Source of the DNA: Chloroflexota bacterium
Lineage (GTDB): Bacteria; Chloroflexota; UBA6077
DNA length: 21,059 nt
Reading direction: 5' to 3'
Assembly (NCBI GenBank): GCA_021806765.1
Contig: JAJZQR010000073.1
Span: 1-21,059 of the forward strand
Below are positions 1 through 8,005 of the stretch, in pieces. The notes below the pieces were generated by a model, which saw nothing but the letters and a program-made list of their open reading frames with translations, had not been told where the DNA came from and searched no databases. The translations under genes were made by a program, and so were the position numbers. Position 1 is the first letter of the stretch. Each line of letters begins with the position of its first letter.

Positions 1-5
1 GCGAG

Positions 6-28
6 CCGACCCCCGTGTCCTGGGTCGG
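6..28 (+). terminator. Terminator-like hairpin at the left edge
   Basis: A 7-bp perfect stem, CCGACCC (6-12) and GGGTCGG (22-28), encloses a 9-nt loop and is followed by only TT. It may end a gene lying to the left of the window or be part of the leader of the gene at 60. The lack of a T-tract makes it a weak terminator call. Confidence 0.35.
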
Positions 29-59
29 TTAAGCGTAGAGAGGAGCCAACACGGACACT

Positions 60-641
60 ATGAGCCAGTCTGTCGGCCCTACCATTCACCAGCTGAGAGT
101 TACTCTCGTAGGCATCGCCCCGTCCATATGGCGGCAGTTCCAGGTTGAGAGCGATACTACTCTGTACAGACTGCACCAGATCCTCCAGATCGTGACGGGT
201 TGGGAGGACTACCACCTGTACCAGTTCACGGTGGGTGGAACCGAGTACGGCGAGCCCGATCCCGACTTCGGCATGCCTGTCAGAAGCTCCAGGACCGCCA
301 GGCTGAGCCAGGTCGCCCCCAAACCTCGGAACAAATTCCTGTACGTATACGACTTCGGTGACAACTGGAAGCATGAGATCCGCGTCGAGAGGATAGGGAG
401 CCCGGAAGTGGGGGTGCGGTATCCTGTTTGTCTCGCTGGCGAACGGGCATGCCCACCCGAGGATTGCGGTGGCGTTTGGGGCTACACCGATCTGCTGGAG
501 ATCATCCGTTCACCCCACGACGAGAGGTACGAAGAGATGATGGAGTGGCTCGGCGGCAACTTCGACCCTGAGCACTTCGACCTCGAAGCCGTCAATCGGG
601 ATCTGAGGAGAATCAGGACTGTGCTGAAGTCCCGGTCGTAG
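60..641 (+). CDS. Plasmid pRiA4b ORF-3 family protein
   Basis: The 193-aa protein matches the pRiA4b ORF-3-like family (Pfam PF07929). The opening has the family's 'I-Q-L-R-V-T-L-x-x-I-x-P-x-I-W-R' pattern. This is followed by 'LHxILQxVTGWxDYHLYQF' (about residues 38-56), 'FLYVYDFGDNWKHEI' (about 93-107) and a conserved cysteine region 'CLAGERACPPEDCGG' (about 124-138), which ends in the typical 'PPEDCGG' signature. The family is known from plasmids, from transposon passengers and beside restriction or toxin loci. Its biochemical role is unknown. The length is normal for the family and no frameshift is seen. A purine-rich stretch at 37-45 (AGAGAGGAG) is a possible ribosome binding site, but at 14 nt it is far from the ATG. 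The toxin-antitoxin pair downstream supports an accessory context. Confidence 0.85.
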   Translation: MSQSVGPTIHQLRVTLVGIAPSIWRQFQVESDTTLYRLHQILQIVTGWEDYHLYQFTVGGTEYGEPDPDFGMPVRSSRTARLSQVAPKPRNKFLYVYDFGDNWKHEIRVERIGSPEVGVRYPVCLAGERACPPEDCGGVWGYTDLLEIIRSPHDERYEEMMEWLGGNFDPEHFDLEAVNRDLRRIRTVLKSRS

Positions 642-814
642 TGGCGGCCGACGTGTAGGGCGATGCTGCTGTCATCGAACTAAGGGAGCCCGGCGCTGTC
701 TTTCGGGTTCTTCCGGGTCACCGCTGATCCCCTCCTCATCCGCCTGCAGATGGCGCTTCTTGTTACTTCTTGCCCCGCCGTCGGCACTCGAAGGTGAAGC
801 CGTCGCCGCTGCTG

Positions 815-843
815 TTGATACTGTAGCACTATAGTGCTATGCT
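815..843 (+). promoter_or_regulatory. Promoter with embedded palindromic operator for the toxin-antitoxin operon
   Basis: TTGATA (815-820) and TATGCT (838-843), separated by 17 nt, form a good sigma-70-like promoter. A perfect 16-bp palindrome, TAGCACTATAGTGCTA (824-839), fills most of the spacer and overlaps the first two bases of the -10. RHH antitoxins typically bind palindromes over their own promoters, so this is the expected autoregulatory operator. Transcription would begin near 850, ahead of the antitoxin start at 899. Confidence 0.75.
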
Positions 844-898
844 TGTCGCGGATCGGCTCCGCCGATGCGGGAATGGGATGGAGCTAAGGAGGTATCGG

Positions 899-1177
899 AT
901 GGCTCGCTCGAACGGGTACTCTCGCCTCAACATATATCTCGATGAGCCGGAGCTGAGAGAGAAGATCAAGATCGCGGCTGCCAGGGAGGGAGTGAACTTG
1001 AGCAACTACTGCCTCCAAGCTGTTCGCCACCGTCTCGCCGAGGAAGGGTATTTGCCCGCTTCCGAAGCTCCGGAGGGGCCTCGCGCGGCAGCCCAAGCCC
1101 TGGATCGCCTGCGGCGCAAGGTGGGTCCCATAGGCATGAAAGCCCGCGATCTCGTTGCCGAGGGCCGCAGGCGATGA
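899..1177 (+). CDS. RHH (VapB-like) antitoxin
   Basis: This 92-aa protein has an N-terminal ribbon-helix-helix DNA-binding region. A beta strand, 'SRLNIYLDE' (about residues 8-16), is followed by two helices, 'ELREKIKIAAAREG' and 'NLSNYCLQAVRHRLAEEG', up to residue 50. The C-terminal part, ending 'GPIGMKARDLVAEGRRR', resembles the toxin-wrapping tail of antitoxins paired with PIN toxins. An in-frame start exists at 839, but it lies inside the palindrome and -10 box. The ATG at 899 has AGGAGG at 887-892 with 6-nt spacing, so it is preferred. The stop codon overlaps the toxin start (ATGA, 1174-1177), which implies translational coupling. The family role is to neutralise the cognate toxin and repress the operon. 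Confidence 0.8.
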   Translation: MARSNGYSRLNIYLDEPELREKIKIAAAREGVNLSNYCLQAVRHRLAEEGYLPASEAPEGPRAAAQALDRLRRKVGPIGMKARDLVAEGRRR

Positions 1178-1623
1178 AAGGAAGCGGCGCCGCTGCGTAT
1201 CTGGTGGTGGACGCGAGCGTCAGCCTCAAATGGGCCTTGGACGATGAGGAGTCGGTGTCTCAGGCTGTCGCCCTGCGCGACGCCGCTGTAGCGGGTCGAT
1301 GGCAGATGCTGGCTCCTTCCCTCTGGCTCTACGAGGTCACCAACGGACTGCTGACGGCAGTTCGTCGACAGCGGCTGGCCGCGAGAACAGGGTTGCAGGC
1401 TCTCGGGTTGCTTCAGACTGTCGGTGTACGACTGGCGGATCCGGAAGCCGGAGAGGTTTACGAGACAGCGGGCCGGTTTGGCGTGGCAGCCCACGATGCA
1501 GCCTACCTGGCGCTCGCGACGACTCTACAGACCGACCTCTGGACAGGTGACCGCCGTTTCTATGATGCCGTTCGACATGGTGCGAACTTCGTCCGGTGGA
1601 TCGGCGACTATCCCCTCGATTGA
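1174..1623 (+). CDS. PIN-domain toxin, VapC-like ribonuclease
   Basis: This 149-aa protein is a typical single PIN domain. The acidic metal-binding set is visible: D13 in 'VVDASVSLKW', E54 in 'LYEVTN', D108 in 'AAHDAAYLALA' and D126 in 'WTGDRRF'. Family members are Mg2+-dependent endoribonucleases that cut tRNA or rRNA and stop translation until bound by the antitoxin. All four acidic positions are intact and the length is normal, so the toxin looks active. It overlaps the antitoxin gene by 4 nt in an antitoxin-first operon. The specific RNA target cannot be predicted from sequence. Confidence 0.88.
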   Translation: MKGSGAAAYLVVDASVSLKWALDDEESVSQAVALRDAAVAGRWQMLAPSLWLYEVTNGLLTAVRRQRLAARTGLQALGLLQTVGVRLADPEAGEVYETAGRFGVAAHDAAYLALATTLQTDLWTGDRRFYDAVRHGANFVRWIGDYPLD

Positions 1624-1696
1624 CGCTCTGCCTCCTAATCCCACCTGCCGTACCGCGGGGGCGCTTTCCCGTGGGTTTCGGAGATGCGCGGAAACT

Positions 1697-1813
1697 TCCG
1701 ACAAGTACGCCAAGTTCTGGTTGAACCCGATTGCCCTGGCGAGATCGGTAGGGCACACTGCTGAGGAAGTCAGGCAATTGAGAGAACTGATGGAAGAGCA
1801 TCGGGCTCACTGT
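1697..1813 (+). pseudogene. Remnant of a DUF4160-like gene
   Basis: The frame read here encodes a stretch containing 'KYAKFWLNPIALARS' and then 'AEEVRQLRELMEEH'. I recognise this as close to the conserved 'AKFWL-[ED/N]-PV-x-LA...' C-terminal half of DUF4160 proteins, short proteins often found in toxin-antitoxin neighbourhoods. The expected N-terminal half (a start followed by a 'PHVHV' segment) is not visible upstream in frame, and the region upstream in this frame is a shadow of the PIN toxin gene. It is therefore called a decayed or truncated gene. The rest of 1624-1963 shows no other gene. The identification is from memory of the family pattern. Confidence 0.45.
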
Positions 1814-1963
1814 TTGTTCTCTCCCATCCTACGATCGCTTGCTCCGCGCCCCCTGATTAGTGCCACAGTTGCACAACCAGCGGAACATGCCGCCGGATTG
1901 GCCGCCCTCGATTCGTAACCACTTCCGGCATTCGCGATTCGAGGAAACGTCCTGAAACAAGTG

Positions 1964-1992
1964 TTGCATGTAGCTGCGGTTCGTGTTATGCT
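1964..1992 (+). promoter_or_regulatory. Promoter of the RpiR-family regulator gene
   Basis: TTGCAT (1964-1969) and TATGCT (1987-1992) are separated by exactly 17 nt, the same -10 hexamer as the toxin-antitoxin promoter. It lies inside the longest possible reading frame of the downstream gene (GTG at 1961). This argues that translation starts further downstream, at about 2078. Confidence 0.6.
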
Positions 1993-2077
1993 CGTTGCAG
2001 ATCCTTCTTCGGGCTGTTCTCTCGGCGGTGCTTCCAGGCGACTTGCGTTGGCCTCATCAACTGCTGGTGTGATCATC

Positions 2078-2938
2078 GTGAGCAACGGATCTTCCCTCGA
2101 AACCCGCATAAGTGCCGCATCCCCAAAGCTCAGCGCATCGCGCCGTAAGCTGGCCCAGTTCGTTCTCGAGAACAACATGTTCGCCGCCTTCGCCTCCGCT
2201 GCGGAGCTGGGTGAGCAGGTCGGCGTTAGCCCTGCCACGGTCGTCCGTTTCTGCCAGACCCTCGGCTACGAGGGCTACCCCGAGTTTCAGCTCGACCTTC
2301 GAGCCACGATACCCACCTACCTTCGGGCCGTCCAGCGGCTCGAAAAGGGCGACGGAAAGTCCACCGGGGAGGTCGGATTCAATCGGGTGTTTGAGCTCGA
2401 CTCCCAGAACATCCGCCGAACCCTGGAGGCGCTTCCCACGGAACGCTTCGACGCCGCGGTCGCCGCCGTCTCCAGGGCAAGCGACATCCTCATAGTCGGC
2501 TCCGGGATCTCCGCCGCCCCTGCCGTTTACTTCAGCCATCTGCTCAACACGATGGGTCTGAACGCCAGGGCCGTCACCTGCGGAGGCATTCCGCTCGCGA
2601 CGGAACTGGTCAAGCTCAGATCCTCCAGCGTGCTGGTCGGTGTCAGCGTCTGGCGCTACGTGGCCGAGACGATCTTCGCAATGGACAGAGCCGCCCGTGC
2701 GGGCGCTACCCGTATCGCGATCAGCGACAGCCCTGTGTCCCCTCTGGCCCAGCGTGCCGAGTACGCTTTCCACGCCGTAACACTTGGCGCGGCGCACAGC
2801 CGCTCCATCACCGCCGCTATGACTCTTGTGAACGCCTTCGTTTGTGCTCTCGCCGATGCCCGGCCGGAGGAAACGGCCCGGGCACTACGCGAGATCGACT
2901 CCGCTTATCGTGACGCCAGTCTGCTGAGCACCGACTAG
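2078..2938 (+). CDS. MurR/RpiR family transcriptional regulator
   Basis: With a GTG start at 2078 the protein is 286 aa, the normal size for RpiR regulators. It has an N-terminal RpiR-type HTH ('SAAELGEQVGVSPATVVRF', about residues 41-59, then 'LGYEGYPEF'). A C-terminal SIS domain follows, whose first strand and loop are 'ILIVGSGISAAPAVYF' (about 137-152). SIS domains in this family bind phosphosugars or other small anionic ligands. The frame is open upstream to a GTG at 1961, but a promoter sits there, and 2069 is a second GTG option. No strong ribosome binding site is seen for either. The gene precedes the mutase/transport operon on the same strand with a 211-nt gap, so it is the likely local regulator. 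The SIS ligand cannot be predicted. Confidence 0.85.
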   Translation: MSNGSSLETRISAASPKLSASRRKLAQFVLENNMFAAFASAAELGEQVGVSPATVVRFCQTLGYEGYPEFQLDLRATIPTYLRAVQRLEKGDGKSTGEVGFNRVFELDSQNIRRTLEALPTERFDAAVAAVSRASDILIVGSGISAAPAVYFSHLLNTMGLNARAVTCGGIPLATELVKLRSSSVLVGVSVWRYVAETIFAMDRAARAGATRIAISDSPVSPLAQRAEYAFHAVTLGAAHSRSITAAMTLVNAFVCALADARPEETARALREIDSAYRDASLLSTD

Positions 2939-2954
2939 CTCTGCGGACACACAC

Positions 2955-2970
2955 TCTCGGTTTTCCGAGA
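2955..2970 (+). terminator. Short hairpin after the regulator gene
   Basis: TCTCGG (2955-2960) pairs with CCGAGA (2965-2970) around a TTTT loop, 17 nt after the stop codon. There is no T-tract, so it may be only a weak or partial terminator, or a stabilising 3' hairpin. Confidence 0.3.
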
Positions 2971-3101
2971 ACCTCTGGCTCGGCGACGAGCTGCAACTGG
3001 CACCTAGTCACGAAGATGTGATCACCCTGAGACAGCAAGCCGTGGCAAACCGTGTCCATAGACCTTTGGCCCGAGTCTCGGTTCCATGAGGCCGGTGTAT
3101 T

Positions 3102-3115
3102 GGGCAGTGCTGCCC
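3102..3115 (+). promoter_or_regulatory. Inverted repeat upstream of the mutase gene
   Basis: GGGCAG and CTGCCC form a 6-bp inverted repeat around a central TG, 34 nt before the mutase start. It could be a regulator-binding half-site pair or a leader hairpin. No clear promoter hexamers are seen in 2939-3149. I looked for a B12-box (GCCACTG-type) cobalamin riboswitch core there and did not find one. Confidence 0.25.
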
Positions 3116-3149
3116 GCGCCTGCGACAAGATGCACGAGGAGGAGACAAG

Positions 3150-6100
3150 ATGGATATCGCGGGGGAGAGTCGAGCCAAGAAGCGCCGCGTGATGGTGGGC
3201 GCCATCGGCAAGTGCGTCCACAACCTGGGAGTGGAGGGGTTTGCCGATTGGCTGCAGGACCTGAAGCTCGGCTACGTGTCCGTCAAGCTCGGCCCCGCCG
3301 TTCCGATCCCTGAGGTCATCAACAAGATCCGAGAGGCGCGTCCGGAGGTGGCCGGCGTCTCCATGCGCCTGGGCGACCTCCACGTAGACAAGCTAATCTC
3401 GGAGTTCATCGAGACCGCCTGCAAGTACGATCTGCACCCCTCCCAGTCGGGCATCCGTTACTGCTTCGGGGGCCTCCGGCCGGCCGCCAACCTCGTCAGA
3501 GCGATGACCGGCGTTCCACTGGAGCGCGACGACTTCTCCCCGCCGGATGAACGCCACTATGACCTGGAGGCGGTGGCCGGGGAGTATGCCAAGAAGTCGC
3601 TCTTCCATCACTTTTTCGAGGTGATCGCGGACGACTACATCACCATGGAGGAGTTGGAGCGCTTTGCGAGGGGCCAGTCCGTACACGGGATCTCGGAGCA
3701 GGTGCAGTGGTCCGACTTCCTGGCCGAGCGGATCCAGCAGGTCCGCGAGCGCGAGAACCGACCGATCATCCGCGCCCACATAGGCATCGCCGCTGAGACG
3801 ATCGAGCCGACCGTTGCGGGCATAGAGAAGCTGGCCGACACGGGGGCGCTGGAGATTGTGTCCCTCGCGCCCGACCAGACCTCGCAGGAGATGCTGGCCA
3901 AGTTCATCCGCGGCGAGGAGGACCCCTCCAGGTACCTGGCCGGGCAGGGCGGCGCGCCCATCCGCACGGTCGAGGACCTGAAGCGGCTGAAGGCGGCCTC
4001 CCAGCGCGGCAATTACCCGATGTCGCGCATCTACACGGGCACGGACGAGCTTCTGGAGCTGGCGAAGCTGTGGGAGGAGCATCTCAACACCTGCTTCCCC
4101 GCGGTGCCGATCTTCTTCTACAACCAGATGGACGGCCGCGGTCCCATCTCCATCCGAGACTCCTTCCGGGAGCACTTCGACACTATCCGCTACTGGGCGA
4201 GCGTAGGCAAGCCGTGCGAGATCAACGACCCACACCAGTGGGGGCTCCGCTACGCCAGCGACGACATGCAGGTGACCGATCACGTCCTGTGTGGCCTGAT
4301 GGCGCTGAAACTGGGGATCAAGCAGTACGTGATGCAGATGATGTTTGAGCTTCCGCCGGAGATCTCCGCGCTGGACGACCTGGCGAAGATGAAAGCGGCC
4401 TTCGAGCTGATCGAGCCGCTGACACGCCACTTCGACTTCAAGATCATCCGGCAGACCCGCTCCGGGTTGCCCAGCTTCCCGCCCGACCTGCACCAGGCCA
4501 AGGGCCACCTCGCCTTCGGCATCTACACTCAACTCTTCCTGGAGCCGGAGATCCTGCACGTCGTCACCCACTCCGAGGCCCACCATGAGGCAAAGGCCGA
4601 GGACATCATCGAGTCGTGCCAGATCACCAAGCAGGTGTGCTGGGACTTCGCCAAGGGGCACGTACCGAACGTCTGGGCGGACCCGTGGGTGCGAGAGCGG
4701 ATCGCAGAGTTGAAGAAAACCAGCATGTACAACGTGCTGCACGGCGCGATCCTGGGCGGATACGACGGGCCGGTGACGGTGGACAACTTCTTTGACTGGG
4801 CGAAGGAGCCGAGCGAAGACCCCGTGCGCAACTACGAGACGATGCTGCTCTCTTTCGCGGATGAGAGCTCCTACCCAACGGGGATCTGCGGCGTCATCAG
4901 CCCCGACGCCCTAGAGCTGGCGCTGCAGATCGGCCTGTACCAGGGGCCGCACATCACCGTAGCCGATCGGCGCTACGAGATGGCGGGCAAGTGCCGGACC
5001 CAGGTGGTCGACGGGGCATGTCGCATCGACGAGTGGAACGGTATTCCGGTCAAGGACGAGATCGCCCGGGTCGGCCTGGTCCGGCAGACCTACCCATGGT
5101 ACTTCGACAAGACGATATCCGTTGCCGACGACCAGAGCTACATCACGGAGACAGAGGACGAGGAGGAGGAGACCATCGACAAGGAGGCGCTCGGCGGCAA
5201 GAACGTCGGGCAGATCCAGGCTCGCGTGAAGCAGGTGCTGGTAGTGGATTTCGGCTCCACCTTCACGAAAGTGGGCCTCTTCGATACGAAGAACGAGTCG
5301 TTCTCCCTCCGATACGTGCCCACCACGGTCGACGACATCCGCATCGGGCTGGCCAATGGGATGGGTGTGCTGCCGGCCTGCCGCGAGCGTGGCAACTGGA
5401 AGCCGCTCGAAGAGGCGATGAGCAGGTATGAGATCCGACTGCCATGCTCCAGTGCCAAGGGCGGCCTGAAGATGGTCACGGTCTCGCTCACCAGGGAGGA
5501 GTCGGGGTTTGCGGCCGAGCTTGCTGCACTCACCGCGGGTGCCAAGCTGCTGGCCAGCTACGACGGCAAGCTCACCTCCGAGCAGGCTCGCGCGATCTAC
5601 GAGGTCGACCAGCCGGAGATCGTGCTGATCGCCGGCGGCGTGGACGACGGCGGCGATACCGAGACCCAGCTCCACAATGCCCGGCTTCTCGCCGAAAACG
5701 CGAGGCATGCTACCTACACGAAGTACGGGGTCCCGGTCATCTACGCCGGAAACCAGGACATCCACGAGCGGATAGAGAACATCTTCCACTGGCACAACGT
5801 CGACATACGGGTCACCGAGAACGTGATGCCGGAGGTGAACCGGTTCAGCATCGAGGCGGTCAACGAGACTATCCGAGAGCTGTTCCAGCGGGTGATCATC
5901 CGCGGCAAGGGGTTCGACGTCGTAGAGGAGTACATGGATGCCCCCTTCATCCCCACGCCGCGTGCAGCGTTCCGGGGCATCAACCTGCTCGCCCACGGAC
6001 ACGGTAACGAGCCGGGTCTGGGGAACATCATGGCACTCGACATCGGGGGCGCCACGACCGACTTCTTCTCCAACGTCTCGGACAACCCACTGTACGTCTA

Positions 6101-6833
6101 CCAGGGGTCGGACAACTCCAAGCGGGTCAAGCGCCCCATCCTCAAGACGCCCAACACACCGCTTGCCTTCCGCCGTGTGGAGGGCAAGTACGGCCTCAGC
6201 TACAACGCCGAGAACCTGAAGGAGCTTGAGCGCTTCAAGAACGGCGAGATGCAGCTCGAGCTGTCGCGGTACCTCAGCGGCTGCTTCCCGGACGCATTCT
6301 GGCCGGGGGCGAGCCAGTTCTCGCGGTTCCTGTTCTCTCGCAACAGCCATGTCGAGGTGGACCTCGACAGTTACCTGAACTTCCTCTCCTCGAACCCGCA
6401 CGTCATGCCGGACACGGCGCTGGAGAACAGCGCGCGCTCGTGGCTCGCGCGGGAGATCCTGGCCACCGCCACGCGGAAGCACGCCGGGTACGTCGAGGAG
6501 ACGGAGACCTACTTCCTGCAGTATGGCGTCAACATGCTGAACCAGCCGGTGACAGTCGTCCTGATTGGAGGCACCGTCTACCACAAGTGCCAGGAGAAGG
6601 CCACCGGCTACCTGGACGACCTGGCGCTGATCGCATCGGGCGTCCTGTACGACCCGGGCGAGCCTGGTGTGCTGCGGCCCAACGGCGATGTGCTGATGGA
6701 TGCCCAGTACCTGGTCAGCATCCTAGGCGGCCTGTACGGGAGGGTGAACCCCGAGCAGGCGCTGCGCGTCATGAAGCGGGAACTGATCCGGCTCGACGTG
6801 CCAAGGCGCGCGAACGTCGGCGCTAGGAGGTAG
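3150..6833 (+). CDS. Predicted cobalamin-dependent mutase fused to a GlmL/MutL-type reactivase
   Basis: This is a 1227-aa multidomain protein. Residues 13 to about 150 look like a B12-binding Rossmann domain: 'GKCVHNLG' (20-27) keeps the histidine (H24) and glycine (G27) of the DxHxxG motif but has C22 in place of Asp, and 'CFGGLRP' (105-111) fits the later GG motif. Residues about 155-660 form a large mutase-like catalytic region that I recognise only loosely as glutamate-mutase epsilon-like. An acidic linker (666-680) follows. Residues about 690-1215 are a GlmL/MutL-family ASKHA ATPase: D700-FGSTFTK is the first phosphate-binding loop, 'IAGGVDDGGD' lies near 826-835, D964-IGGATTD-971 is the second loop, and 'VLIGGTVYHKC' lies near 1137. 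GlmL proteins are associated with glutamate mutase and other B12 mutases/aminomutases, probably for reactivation. The ATG is preceded by AGGAGG (3137-3142, 7-nt spacing). The GlmL part is confident; the substrate is unknown. Confidence 0.75.
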   Translation: MDIAGESRAKKRRVMVGAIGKCVHNLGVEGFADWLQDLKLGYVSVKLGPAVPIPEVINKIREARPEVAGVSMRLGDLHVDKLISEFIETACKYDLHPSQSGIRYCFGGLRPAANLVRAMTGVPLERDDFSPPDERHYDLEAVAGEYAKKSLFHHFFEVIADDYITMEELERFARGQSVHGISEQVQWSDFLAERIQQVRERENRPIIRAHIGIAAETIEPTVAGIEKLADTGALEIVSLAPDQTSQEMLAKFIRGEEDPSRYLAGQGGAPIRTVEDLKRLKAASQRGNYPMSRIYTGTDELLELAKLWEEHLNTCFPAVPIFFYNQMDGRGPISIRDSFREHFDTIRYWASVGKPCEINDPHQWGLRYASDDMQVTDHVLCGLMALKLGIKQYVMQMMFELPPEISALDDLAKMKAAFELIEPLTRHFDFKIIRQTRSGLPSFPPDLHQAKGHLAFGIYTQLFLEPEILHVVTHSEAHHEAKAEDIIESCQITKQVCWDFAKGHVPNVWADPWVRERIAELKKTSMYNVLHGAILGGYDGPVTVDNFFDWAKEPSEDPVRNYETMLLSFADESSYPTGICGVISPDALELALQIGLYQGPHITVADRRYEMAGKCRTQVVDGACRIDEWNGIPVKDEIARVGLVRQTYPWYFDKTISVADDQSYITETEDEEEETIDKEALGGKNVGQIQARVKQVLVVDFGSTFTKVGLFDTKNESFSLRYVPTTVDDIRIGLANGMGVLPACRERGNWKPLEEAMSRYEIRLPCSSAKGGLKMVTVSLTREESGFAAELAALTAGAKLLASYDGKLTSEQARAIYEVDQPEIVLIAGGVDDGGDTETQLHNARLLAENARHATYTKYGVPVIYAGNQDIHERIENIFHWHNVDIRVTENVMPEVNRFSIEAVNETIRELFQRVIIRGKGFDVVEEYMDAPFIPTPRAAFRGINLLAHGHGNEPGLGNIMALDIGGATTDFFSNVSDNPLYVYQGSDNSKRVKRPILKTPNTPLAFRRVEGKYGLSYNAENLKELERFKNGEMQLELSRYLSGCFPDAFWPGASQFSRFLFSRNSHVEVDLDSYLNFLSSNPHVMPDTALENSARSWLAREILATATRKHAGYVEETETYFLQYGVNMLNQPVTVVLIGGTVYHKCQEKATGYLDDLALIASGVLYDPGEPGVLRPNGDVLMDAQYLVSILGGLYGRVNPEQALRVMKRELIRLDVPRRANVGARR

Positions 6834-6847
6834 GAAGGAGCCGGGAG

Positions 6848-7975
6848 GTGCACGAAGTGAAGCCGAGAATGGCGGTGCTGGGGGCGGGGAACGGAGCACA
6901 CGCCTTCGCGGGCGACCTGGGGAAGCGAGGGTATCCCGTGCGCCTGTACAACAAGTTTGCCCACGAGATAGTGCACCTGCAGGCAGCGGGCGGCGTGCGG
7001 CTCGAGGAGGCCATCGACGGGTTCGGCCCGCTGGAGATGGTGACGACCGACATCGAGCCGGCCATCTCGGAGGCGGACATAATCCTCGTGGTCGTGCCGG
7101 CCATCGCTCACGCCCCAATGGCAGAGGTGTGTGCCCCGTACCTGCGAGACGGGCAGATCGTCGTGCTGAACCCGGGTAGGACCGGAGGTGCAATGGAGTT
7201 CCGGCAGGTCCTGCGGAGCAAGGGAGTCACAAGCAAGGTCCTGGTGGCGGAGGCGCAGACCCTCCTGTACACCTGCCGGCTTTCGGGTCCCGCCTCTGTT
7301 AGGGTCACAACGGTCAAGCGCCAGGTTGCCCTGGCCGCGCTGCCTGCCAGCGACACACCCCACGTCCTTGCGGCGCTAAACCCCATTTACCCGCAGTTTG
7401 TCCCAGCACAGGACGTGATCGAAACGGGCCTGGACAATATCGGCGCGGTCTTCCATCCAGGCACCGTCATCCTAAGCGCGGCGCGAATCGAGTCCGGGGT
7501 AGCGTTCGAGTTCTACCGGGACATGACGCCCGCTGTGGTGAGGCTGCTGGAGGCGGTGGACGAGGAGCGGCTCGCGACGGCGCAGGCCTACGGGGTGCAG
7601 GCGACCTCCGCCTCGGAGTGGCTCGGACTGAGCTACGACGGCATCGAGGGAGAGACCCTGTACGAGCGGCTTCACAGCAACCCCGCCTATGCCGGCATCT
7701 CCGCACCCAGCTCACTCGAGACCCGCTACGTGCTGGAGGACGTACCGACCGGTCTCGTGCCGATCGCGTCCTTCGGCCGGCTGGCGGGACTGGAGATGCC
7801 CGCGATCGGCGGGTTGGTGGACGTGGCGTGCGCCATGTACCGCCGCGATTTCTGGAGGGAGGGGAGGAATGCCCGGCGGCTGGGTGTCGCCGGCCTCAGT
7901 GTGACCGAAGCGAAGGCGCTGATCCGCGACGACGGGCTCGCTGTGGGGGCAGGCCAGCAGCCTGCCGTGACATGA
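6848..7975 (+). CDS. NAD(P)-dependent opine (octopine/nopaline) dehydrogenase family protein
   Basis: This 375-aa protein starts with a dinucleotide-binding loop, 'AVLGAGNGAHAFAGDL' (9-24), the GxGxxA form of the opine dehydrogenase family. 'VVVPAIAH' (81-88) and 'VVLNPGRTGGA' (105-115) are the usual second half of the Rossmann domain. The segment around 'LDNIGAVFHPGTVIL' (195-209) places H203 at the position of the family's catalytic histidine. The C-terminal half is the helical substrate domain. Family enzymes reversibly join an amino acid and a 2-oxo acid into a secondary amine using NAD(P)H, but many members have unknown substrates. The GTG start has AAGGAG at 6835-6840 with 7-nt spacing and is only 14 nt after the mutase stop, so the two are co-transcribed. 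No signal peptide is present, so it is cytoplasmic. Confidence 0.82.
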   Translation: MHEVKPRMAVLGAGNGAHAFAGDLGKRGYPVRLYNKFAHEIVHLQAAGGVRLEEAIDGFGPLEMVTTDIEPAISEADIILVVVPAIAHAPMAEVCAPYLRDGQIVVLNPGRTGGAMEFRQVLRSKGVTSKVLVAEAQTLLYTCRLSGPASVRVTTVKRQVALAALPASDTPHVLAALNPIYPQFVPAQDVIETGLDNIGAVFHPGTVILSAARIESGVAFEFYRDMTPAVVRLLEAVDEERLATAQAYGVQATSASEWLGLSYDGIEGETLYERLHSNPAYAGISAPSSLETRYVLEDVPTGLVPIASFGRLAGLEMPAIGGLVDVACAMYRRDFWREGRNARRLGVAGLSVTEAKALIRDDGLAVGAGQQPAVT

Positions 7976-8005
7976 CCAAAGGTTGCACATGTAGGAGGGA
8001 TTATC

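Noticed and set aside
759..822. Short minus-strand stretch reading 'INSSGDGFTFECRRRGKK' then stop
   Set aside because: It looks like a protein C-terminus and might be a remnant, but it is too short and has no start or ribosome binding site; no family can be named.
4911..6584. 557-aa open frame on the minus strand inside the mutase-reactivase gene
   Set aside because: It is a shadow frame of a high-GC gene: it has a biased composition and no recognisable domain, while the plus-strand frame has clear motifs throughout.
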